In this document: positions 56,932 through 64,000 of the stretch, piece by piece
Layout of the letters: each line of letters opens with the position of its first letter
Numbering within the stretch: the stretch's first letter is position 1
Notes under the pieces: generated by a model
The model's database searches: none
The model's input: only the letters and a program-made list of their open reading frames with translations
Told to the model about the DNA's origin: nothing
From: a virus
IMG/VR virus record: IMGVR_UViG_3300027797_000012
Location: 62,001 to 126,000 of that record
Reading direction: 5' to 3' (one strand)
DNA: 64,000 nucleotides
Made by a program: the position numbers and the translations under genes

Positions 56932-59900
56932 TTAAGTTAATAGTCGAAGAAGTTTACTTAACTCAGAAGAAATCTCTTGTTGAGTATAGTAGTCTCCCCC
57001 GGACATAAACGACCTTAAACCGCTGGTCGCTTCTTGAGCGTCCTTCTTGCCTATCTTATCTTCCACTCTAGAAAGCATGTTATCTAGAAGGGACTTTAAA
57101 GCTGGAGGTAGATCACTATAGCGTACCTTCTCCGTATCGCTCCCGAAATCAAAAGGCAGGTTGGCAATTACCTTGCCAAGCTCTCTTGATGAAGAGCGAA
57201 TATTCTCTAGCGCGTCTTTGTTGAGCGATCCCGCATCAAGTCGATCAATAATCGAAATAAGTTCCGTTCCTGCCTTAGCAGCTTCCACATAATTTCCAGC
57301 GTTGTCAAGACTCTCTGCTTCCTCTAATTTATCCATTACTCCTTGAGAGCCAGACGTGCCTAGATTACTCTTAATGCGCGCTAAAACATCGCGGAATTTG
57401 CCTTTTTCATCGCGCGGTTGATTCCCAGGGGTATAAATACCCTTGTTTTCTGAATCAACCGCTAATGCTTTTCCCAAGTCACCATCAACTTTGGTTGAAA
57501 ATTCGGTAACTCTTATACGAAGATCGTTTAAGTCTTCCTCTGCAATAGCGCTAGATAAACTCTTCCACTCTTCTGGAATTAAATCTGAGCTGTCAAGTTT
57601 GCGTGCCATTTTCATAATGTGGCGACGAACAGCTGCTCGCTTGCCAGGCTTAGAGCGGCCGTACGCTTGGATTGAATCCTTTAGAGAATCAATGTTAGTA
57701 ATAGGGAATGAACCGTCTGGAAGAGCCTTACCTTCCTGGGCTAGCTTCTGACGCTTTTCACGAGAGATGTAACCAAACTGGTCATCGTAGCGAGGCTCGC
57801 CGTGGATTCGGAAATACAGGTCGTCAGCCTGCGCTGAAAGCTGGGCAGCCTGTTCCTCGCGTACTTCTTCAAAGCGAGACTTTGCTGCGTTTACTTTTAC
57901 TGAAAGTTGCGCGTTTTCTAACTGCTCCAACTTTTCAATTCTAGAGCTTAATTCTGCGACAGGATCTGACTTCATGCGTGCAAGTACCTGGGCACCTGCT
58001 GCAACCAGCGCCATAACCGCGCCTGAAGCTACACGAGCCCGTGCGATAGGGAACCCTGGGACATTTACCTGGCATACAGCTACTAGCTCAAGATTTCCCT
58101 TGATTGGACGCCAGTCGCCAGATGGCGCAGAAGCGCGAAGGGCACGAACTTGCTCTGGAGTTGCACCTGGGCGTAGCGCTCCAGATACCCAGATACCAAA
58201 TGCATCTTCTCCTGCGTGTACGTCTGCGATAGCTGACGCTGTATCGTCGTAGTGACGAGCTGCTGCAAAGGCGTCTGCGTCTAGCGATGCGTGACCTCCA
58301 GCTAATGTTAACTGACCGACAGGAATGTCTGTTCCATCGTCAGAACGAACAACACCCGTGTGGAAATACGCGTACTTGCTCTTAGAGCGAGGTGGGCGTG
58401 TTCCAAAGGACATTCCGATATGATCTACATGCCATGCTGCGATATGACCAAACACTCGACCGTCGTCATCCACAGTTAAAGGCGTTGCCTTTCGTAACTC
58501 TGGATTACTGAACCATTCGCGAGGAGGCGTGACTGGTACAGAACCAGCGACAAGTCCGCACGCAACTAGCGCAGAAGCTTCTACGGGATCCATATCGTCC
58601 GCGTACACTCCGTCTTCAACCACTACATCCTCCTTATTGTTACTCTCGTCTGTGACGAGGTAGATCTGGCACTCTTGGAACGCTGGTTTAGGAACAAGCG
58701 TGACTGCCATCACTCGCGCATGAGTAATCATGAGCTTTTCTTTTCCTATTTTACCAGCATCTTCTTCTGGGTCATTATCAGATAATTCAGGTTCTACCTG
58801 GTTTGCTTCAAACTGATCTAGGTCCGCAGAAATTCCACGGATAAAACCTTCACGTACTAGGCGCTCAGCTTCTCTGCCATACGCGCCTGAATCAAATACT
58901 CCGCGGGCATTTCCAATTCCGCCAGGGATACGCTCCATATGGTCAATACGCCCTACTACAACTGAACCGTTATGACCTTCGTCAGATTTAATCTGCCACA
59001 TAAGAGGAAGAGGAAGATCTCTAATTTCTATAGCTTCCTTCTTAAAGCTACGGCCATCGCCTGATTCTGCAGCCTCTGGCAGAACCAAAGGAATACGGAA
59101 CCATGCTCCAGAAGGCTCGGTCTCTACCGACGCAGTCAACACGCGATTACGTGCGTCGTTGGCCTTGGCTGAAAGCACTGAAGCTTCCATTACCTTGTCG
59201 TACGAAAGTAGTTCATCCACTGAGAATTCTCCTTTTTTCATTCCTGGATTTCTTTGATCTCCAGGCCACATTCCAGTCATTTCTTTATGACGTAATGAGC
59301 AGTAGCCCTTAGCGCGTGGACCCATGTACTTCTTTAAGTTACGGTAGCAACGCGTCCAATCGCCAGGAGAGTTCCAGCGAATCTTTAGTCCACCTTTACC
59401 GACTGTCCAATAACGACGAAGTCCTTCTGCGTTGCCACGATTGCGGTCTGCACCACCGGCCGCGGTCATTACCATAACGTTTCCGCTAGGTCCCCAAAGA
59501 ATAGTAATAAGCTCTTCATCAAAAGTTAACGATGCCACTACTGGAATTGTTCCATCAACTTGTTGAATTACTGACTTTAATGATTCTCCGTCTAAAGGAA
59601 CTACAGGAGGAGGAGTTGGCGAGTGCAGGTCATTTAAGATCGCCTCGTTACGTTTCCATGTGCCATCTACACGCGAGTATGTCATCGGTGCATTTGAAGT
59701 AGAGCTTGCGGGGACTAACGCGACTAAGTCAAGAACTGCCGCGACATCATCTGAAGAGACAATAGCAAAGAACAAAGGCTGAACGTCACTTGTACCAGGA
59801 GTAACTTCTTTAGACTTTCCAGGCTTAGCGTTAGACTTTGTCTTTTTAATTTCCTTAACTTCAGAAGCTAACTCTGCTTCAGCACTTCCACGAATAATTG

Positions 59901-61617
59901 GTTGGTAGTACCGCTTGTTTGGGTAGTAGTACTTGCCGTCTGAGCCTTTAACCTTCTTATTTAAGAAGCCTTTAAGGAGAGGATTTTCGTAAGGGTCTAC
60001 GATAAGTTTAGCGCCTACAATTTTTTCAAGCTCTAGCAGATAATCAGATTTCTTGTACGCTGGAGTTTGACCAGGACCTGTTACAGGTTTTGGTCCCGCG
60101 TAACTTGGCATCTTTCCAACCTCTACAGGCGCAGGAGAATTACCTAAAGGGGTAAATCCTTTTCGTTGGTCGTCAACGTAACCAGGGAAGTTAAAAAGTA
60201 TGCCTCCTACATCAGCAGGCGAGAACGCTGGAAGAGTTCCAGGGATCTTTGCTCCTGCCCTATCACGAGGAACACGAGGCTCACCTAAGATACCAGTAGT
60301 GTCTAGCGGAGTGACGTGAATAGTAGACTTAGGAGCTGTGTAGGGGCCTTCTGGCTCTGTCTGATTGGCAGGCACATCAATTTCATCGCCACTGTCTAGT
60401 TTAACACGCACTGAAGAAGTTGCTGGGTTGATAGAAACGATACTGCCCGCGCCTCTTGCAGAATCTCCGCCAACTACTACGCGTGATCCATTTTTAGTAA
60501 ATCGTCCAGTCTTATCTCTTACCTGAGATGAAGCGTTTTCAGAACGCTCGTCGGGAGTGTATACTCCGTCTCCTGGTTTACCAGTGGTAGGAGTTTCACC
60601 GGCCGCAGTTAGGGTTCTGTCAATAAGTTCTAGGTCTAGCTCAGAGGCTGCATTCAAAAACATGCTTGCTTCTTCTTCGTTAACTGCAAATAATGAAACA
60701 GGAGTATTTGGTGATTCTTGGAAGCATGCTGAAAGAAACAGTGCTGACTCTGGGTCTATCTCAACGTGGTTAACGTCATTAGCAGAGAACACTTCGTCAA
60801 GCTCAACGTCGTAGCTTGCAAAATCATTATCAACGCCGGCAAGGCTGTGCCAGTGCCCAGCATCCCACACGGAAACTGAAAGATCGCTATCTTTCTTGTA
60901 GAGTCGATCAATGCCTGAACCGTCCATGCGAATTCTAGCTACAAACTCTGTGTCTGTTAGACTATTTGAAATTGCCTCTTCAAAAGAAGAAAGATCTGCG
61001 CTATATTCTTTACCAGTCGCATAATCAAACTCGTCTTCTTTATACGTAGAGTCAACGTAGCCGTCAGCTCTTACGGCTTTCTTATTTTCTCTAGTGACGA
61101 TTGCTTGCGCCCAACGCCATGCGGTGTCGCCGCCCCAGAGAGCCCACGCAATACGCCCACGAGAAGGAAAGCCCTTCTCGCCCGGCTGATAGCCCGTCGC
61201 CTTCTTATCAATCTCGTGACGAGGAAAATACTTAGCAATATGACGAACTTTTTCAATTCCAATTTGACCACCTTTAGCAAGTGTACGCGCGGTGTTTACT
61301 CCAACAGGCGTTCCACCACGGTCGTGTTCCTTACGCCACTCTAAACCGCGCTTAGCTTCCTCTTGAGCGCCTTTAGGAATAGTGTACATGCGACCTGCCG
61401 CGGCAACTACGCTTACATCTAGTGTCGTCAAAGCTCCATGAGCTAGGTCTGTCATCGATTCAGTTATCTCGATGTGTTCGTTATTCCACTCTCGCGCTGA
61501 AGCTAAGGAAGACAGCAGCCCAGAAGCTACGATAACATTTCTTCTTGACTCAATTACAACAGCGTTAATGCCGTCTGCAAAGAGAACCTTAGTGCCGTTC
61601 TTTCCAACAATCTTCAC
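56932..61617 (-). CDS. giant capsid maturation protease polyprotein
   Basis: A 1561-residue protein. The GTG at 61617, after AGGAAAAG and one base past the previous stop, is preferred over an ATG at 61683 that overlaps the neighbour. Parts: an N-terminal domain (DLAHGALTTLD, KYFPRHEIDKK, IAWALWGGDTAWRWA); a linker; a GLRRYWTVGKGGLKIRWN ... TRCYRNLKKYMG domain; a prohead-protease-like region (WFRIPLVLPEAAESGDGRSF, GRIDHMERIP, REGFIRGISADL); a VDDDGRVFGHIAAWHVDH region; and a C-terminal YGRSKPGKRAAVRRHIMK domain. Actinophages usually have these as shorter genes; the fusion is notable. Confidence 0.78.
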   Translation of the reverse strand: MKIVGKNGTKVLFADGINAVVIESRRNVIVASGLLSSLASAREWNNEHIEITESMTDLAHGALTTLDVSVVAAAGRMYTIPKGAQEEAKRGLEWRKEHDRGGTPVGVNTARTLAKGGQIGIEKVRHIAKYFPRHEIDKKATGYQPGEKGFPSRGRIAWALWGGDTAWRWAQAIVTRENKKAVRADGYVDSTYKEDEFDYATGKEYSADLSSFEEAISNSLTDTEFVARIRMDGSGIDRLYKKDSDLSVSVWDAGHWHSLAGVDNDFASYDVELDEVFSANDVNHVEIDPESALFLSACFQESPNTPVSLFAVNEEEASMFLNAASELDLELIDRTLTAAGETPTTGKPGDGVYTPDERSENASSQVRDKTGRFTKNGSRVVVGGDSARGAGSIVSINPATSSVRVKLDSGDEIDVPANQTEPEGPYTAPKSTIHVTPLDTTGILGEPRVPRDRAGAKIPGTLPAFSPADVGGILFNFPGYVDDQRKGFTPLGNSPAPVEVGKMPSYAGPKPVTGPGQTPAYKKSDYLLELEKIVGAKLIVDPYENPLLKGFLNKKVKGSDGKYYYPNKRYYQPIIRGSAEAELASEVKEIKKTKSNAKPGKSKEVTPGTSDVQPLFFAIVSSDDVAAVLDLVALVPASSTSNAPMTYSRVDGTWKRNEAILNDLHSPTPPPVVPLDGESLKSVIQQVDGTIPVVASLTFDEELITILWGPSGNVMVMTAAGGADRNRGNAEGLRRYWTVGKGGLKIRWNSPGDWTRCYRNLKKYMGPRAKGYCSLRHKEMTGMWPGDQRNPGMKKGEFSVDELLSYDKVMEASVLSAKANDARNRVLTASVETEPSGAWFRIPLVLPEAAESGDGRSFKKEAIEIRDLPLPLMWQIKSDEGHNGSVVVGRIDHMERIPGGIGNARGVFDSGAYGREAERLVREGFIRGISADLDQFEANQVEPELSDNDPEEDAGKIGKEKLMITHARVMAVTLVPKPAFQECQIYLVTDESNNKEDVVVEDGVYADDMDPVEASALVACGLVAGSVPVTPPREWFSNPELRKATPLTVDDDGRVFGHIAAWHVDHIGMSFGTRPPRSKSKYAYFHTGVVRSDDGTDIPVGQLTLAGGHASLDADAFAAARHYDDTASAIADVHAGEDAFGIWVSGALRPGATPEQVRALRASAPSGDWRPIKGNLELVAVCQVNVPGFPIARARVASGAVMALVAAGAQVLARMKSDPVAELSSRIEKLEQLENAQLSVKVNAAKSRFEEVREEQAAQLSAQADDLYFRIHGEPRYDDQFGYISREKRQKLAQEGKALPDGSFPITNIDSLKDSIQAYGRSKPGKRAAVRRHIMKMARKLDSSDLIPEEWKSLSSAIAEEDLNDLRIRVTEFSTKVDGDLGKALAVDSENKGIYTPGNQPRDEKGKFRDVLARIKSNLGTSGSQGVMDKLEEAESLDNAGNYVEAAKAGTELISIIDRLDAGSLNKDALENIRSSSRELGKVIANLPFDFGSDTEKVRYSDLPPALKSLLDNMLSRVEDKIGKKDAQEATSGLRSFMSGGDYYTQQEISSELSKLLRLLT

Positions 61618-61618
61618 G

Positions 61619-62212
61619 CTATTCTTTTCCTGTCTCTTTGTTGGTAGGTTGCAGATCAAAAACAAGATCTCCAACGTACCCATCGGCGGTTTGACCGTCC
61701 ATGTAATCTAAGAGCCAGGCATTAGGGCCATTAGGGTCTACTCCGCCTAGTGCTGCAAAGACAAGTTCAATCATACCACTAGCTGTGATCTCTTGATCAG
61801 GATCCTCGCTAGACAATTGGTCGTGCAGCTCAGGGAAGTCATAAAAGACCTGGTCAGTGTCATCGGCCGCTACAGCCATGGCAGCGCCTTTAGCCTTACC
61901 GTTAGCTGCAATTGCTGCACGAGTCAATGCGATCTTTTCTGTCTTAACTGCGATTTTTGCATTAGGCTCATCAAACGCATTAGAAAAGTAGAAGTTTGAC
62001 AGGCCTAGAGTAGATATCCCTAGGTAGTCATCTACCTTAAGTTTCTTAGGGTCTGCACCTATTCTTTCCATAATCATTGCTTGACGTTTTTCGGTATTAA
62101 ACATCGGACGCTTATCATCACTGAAGACGTAGGTATAGCCTTTGTCTGTAGCTACTACAGAGAAGGCGTGCCTATTACTATATATGTCGTACGCGCGGAT
62201 TACTTTTATCAT
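61619..62212 (-). CDS. hypothetical protein in the capsid operon
   Basis: A 197-residue protein: IRAYDIYSNRHAFSVVATDKGY, then IGADPKKLKVDDYLG, an Ala-rich helix and an acidic C-terminal part (MIELVFAALGGVDP). No family recognised. It is placed between the kinase-fold virion protein and the protease. It could be a small head or internal protein. Soluble, no membrane segment. Confidence 0.6.
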   Translation of the reverse strand: MIKVIRAYDIYSNRHAFSVVATDKGYTYVFSDDKRPMFNTEKRQAMIMERIGADPKKLKVDDYLGISTLGLSNFYFSNAFDEPNAKIAVKTEKIALTRAAIAANGKAKGAAMAVAADDTDQVFYDFPELHDQLSSEDPDQEITASGMIELVFAALGGVDPNGPNAWLLDYMDGQTADGYVGDLVFDLQPTNKETGKE

Positions 62213-62222
62213 TGTGTATTAC

Positions 62223-64000
62223 CTATCTCCAGTATCCAGGTGTTAGGACTTCTTTAAATCCTTCAAAGGCTCTAGTTCCGGGAGTGAGAAGCGCTGCGGT
62301 GCGTTTCTCGATAGCATCTCGGTACGCGTTCAAACTACCGTATCTGTCAATAATCATTCTAAGCTCATTTCCGCTAGGAGAAAACGTATTGGATCTTAAC
62401 GCGGCATTTAGCTTGTTTGCTTCATTTCTAAATGCCTGAATAAGAGCATCTTGTCCCATTCTTTCTAGAAGCACAGGTAAAGTGCTTGTATATACGTTCT
62501 CGTCATCAGCAGTCAGAACTCCTTCAAAGTTAAAGTTCGTGAGATTTGATTCCATTTGAGCGAGAGAATGATCTACAGGGAGCATACGCAGTCGCGAAGG
62601 ATCTGTTCCGTCAACCGCAAGAAGAACGTTTCCATTATGGCGATCTTGATTGTTTATAAGAAGATCGAGAAGCGCGATGCGGATAGCATCTTCAGGAGTT
62701 GCAAGAGAATCTAATAAATTATCAGGGGTGACAAAGACTGCACCGTCAGATCCTTGAATTCCTCCATTCTCAAAAACATCTGATAACATATAAGGTGAGC
62801 TAGCGAGCGGAATGGATGAGCCTGCCTGCTGCATCACAAGAACTTCTCCAGAGGTATCCTTAGTGTTTGCCCGCGTCTCGTACATACCTTGGAAGCCGAG
62901 CGCGCGAGTAAGCATTCCTGCTTCAACTTCTGCGCGAACCGGATCAATTCTGTACTGCTTTGCAAGTTCATCTTTCTTGACGTAGAATAACTGCCCGGAG
63001 TCAATATGCTTTACCAAGTACGTGTCGTTGTATCCAGACTCTTGTGTTCCGAGTCTGCGAACGTCAAAGCCGGCAAGTCTATTTCTTGAGATGTCCTCAA
63101 AATTAGCCGAGGTAAGAAAATCGCCAACACCAAAGTCAGTTATTCCATTTCGAGGATTGTCTGCCGCAGCCTCTCCGTCTAATGCGGTACGCAACTTAAA
63201 TGCATCTTCAAGAGGTAGACTTCTGCTATCTCCCGTCATAATCTGTTCTCCTACCCAGCGGGAGAGAACTGTCTTAGCTGCAGGAGACAGTGTAGCTAGA
63301 GAGCTGTTATTTTGGAACGCAAATCTAATCTCTTCTATATAAGGCGTAAGCATTTGGTTTTCTGCTAAGAACTGGTCACTGTTCGCTTTGAGAACAAACT
63401 CACGAGATACTCCAGGACGATTAACCTTGTCCTTAATACGTGAACGAGCTCTACGAATTTGATCGTAGTTTATCGCTTGAATCTGCTCTTTTGCCACAGG
63501 GTCAAGACGCTTAATTCCCGACCAACTATTTTCAGTCATAAACTTCTTACCTAGCCAATTAGTAGCGCCAGGGTACCAGCCAACTAGTGCCAACTCCATA
63601 GGAGTTGGCGCCTTGTCTAGATCTACGCCACCTCCAGTGATCCTTGCCTGATTTGTCTTTTGCAGCAGTCTATCAATAGTAGCTCGCTCTTTGTCTGTAT
63701 TTGCACTGCGGCGCATACGCTGAAGTCGCGACATTAGCTCACTTTCTGCATCACCTGGCGTTTCCCAGTTGAAGCCGTTTAGAGCCCAAACAAACGCACC
63801 TTGGAAAGATCCTCCGCCTGCAGCACGTACGTGAATTTCTTTAACGCCGTTTGCTATGTACCAGTCTTCCATATAGCGGTTGTACGCTGTCGCAAAACCA
63901 GATTTCTTATCTCCGGCATTGTTAATATTCAGGTAGTCATTTTTGACTTTCCAGTATCCTGGAGTGCCATCACCACGACTTACATATGAAAGTGTTCGGT
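62223..64000 (-). CDS. kinase-fold virion-associated protein, 5' end outside window
   Basis: The frame stays open to base 64000, so 591 residues are visible and the N-terminus is missing. The first part (ARTLSY-type YVSRGDGTPGYWKV, VRAAGGGSFQGAFVW) is a domain often attached to MuF/portal-region proteins. From about residue 300 lies a kinase-like fold: YLVKHIDSGQLFYVKKDEL, LLDLLINNQDRHNGNVLL (catalytic loop with Asp and Asn) and LPVDHSLA (metal Asp). This resembles HipA/PI3-4-kinase-type domains. Possibly an injected effector that phosphorylates a host protein. Function unproven. Confidence 0.68.
   Translation of the reverse strand, partial: RTLSYVSRGDGTPGYWKVKNDYLNINNAGDKKSGFATAYNRYMEDWYIANGVKEIHVRAAGGGSFQGAFVWALNGFNWETPGDAESELMSRLQRMRRSANTDKERATIDRLLQKTNQARITGGGVDLDKAPTPMELALVGWYPGATNWLGKKFMTENSWSGIKRLDPVAKEQIQAINYDQIRRARSRIKDKVNRPGVSREFVLKANSDQFLAENQMLTPYIEEIRFAFQNNSSLATLSPAAKTVLSRWVGEQIMTGDSRSLPLEDAFKLRTALDGEAAADNPRNGITDFGVGDFLTSANFEDISRNRLAGFDVRRLGTQESGYNDTYLVKHIDSGQLFYVKKDELAKQYRIDPVRAEVEAGMLTRALGFQGMYETRANTKDTSGEVLVMQQAGSSIPLASSPYMLSDVFENGGIQGSDGAVFVTPDNLLDSLATPEDAIRIALLDLLINNQDRHNGNVLLAVDGTDPSRLRMLPVDHSLAQMESNLTNFNFEGVLTADDENVYTSTLPVLLERMGQDALIQAFRNEANKLNAALRSNTFSPSGNELRMIIDRYGSLNAYRDAIEKRTAALLTPGTRAFEGFKEVLTPGYWR

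Noticed and set aside
61618-61683. ATG at 61683 as start of the capsid-protease polyprotein
   Set aside because: It lies inside the preceding gene and adds residues read from that gene's sequence in another frame; the GTG at 61617 has an RBS and follows the stop directly.

Overview
The window is a contiguous piece of a tailed-phage genome (siphovirus-like: long tape measure, Dit-like and tail-tube genes) that runs off both ends. Three things point to an actinobacterial host: a WhiB-family regulator (a family confined to Actinobacteria and their phages), actinophage-type capsid-protease and tail architectures, and a DUF6378-type protein. Base composition is moderate rather than the high GC of soil actinophages, which fits low-GC freshwater actinobacteria; that host guess is inference. 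No terminase, portal, integrase, lysis gene, primase, replicative helicase or tRNA is visible. No stretch longer than 300 bases lacks a gene.

Layout. (1) 1-12179, plus strand: three collagen-like fibre genes with Gly-X-Thr repeats (the first truncated by the window edge; a fourth, overlapping set of modules is shared among them), one small beta-rich protein and two Gly/Asn/Ala-rich appendage proteins. (2) 12219-21944, both strands: an accessory island with a Skp1-type GlcNAc-transferase-like enzyme, two DUF6065-like proteins, a prolyl-4-hydroxylase-like 2OG-Fe(II) oxygenase, a PVET-repeat protein, a GT25 glycosyltransferase, a GT7-like transferase, two methyltransferase genes (one fused to a GT2 and TPR protein), a CxxCxxCC protein, a GalE-type epimerase, and a protein that reads like the N-terminal glycosyltransferase domain of animal collagen galactosyltransferase. 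(3) 21971-38396, minus strand: WhiB, UV-endonuclease-like protein, C5-cytosine methyltransferase, nucleotide metabolism (dUTPase/dCTPase-like, dCMP deaminase, ThyA-fold enzyme with the Asn-to-Asp change expected of dCMP hydroxymethylase, dNMP kinase), two BGT-like GT-B proteins, and a replication/recombination set (DUF669 SSB-like, Sak4-like ATPase, Cas4-like nuclease, SNF2 helicase, RuvC-like resolvase, family A polymerase). (4) 38480-64000, minus strand, read right to left: a kinase-fold virion protein, a giant capsid-protease polyprotein, two HK97-like capsid proteins, tail tube, connector, terminator, a frameshifted tail-assembly chaperone, tape measure, Dit-like, Gp37-like and an S74-chaperoned fibre.

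Two candidate systems stand out. First, regions 1 and 2 together look like a phage-encoded collagen plus its own collagen-modification kit: hydroxylase, hydroxyproline-GlcNAc-transferase-like enzyme, both halves of a collagen galactosyltransferase in separate genes, and GalE to supply UDP-galactose. Second, region 3 holds parts matching each step of the T4 hydroxymethylcytosine pathway (gp42-, gp56- and gp1-like enzymes plus BGT-like glucosyltransferases), suggesting glycosylated cytosine in the phage DNA. A textbook -1 slippery heptamer in the tail chaperone, an exact 120-bp duplication in the tape measure, and a small beta module present in six structural proteins are further firm sequence observations. 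All family assignments come from reading the protein sequences; no search was run.
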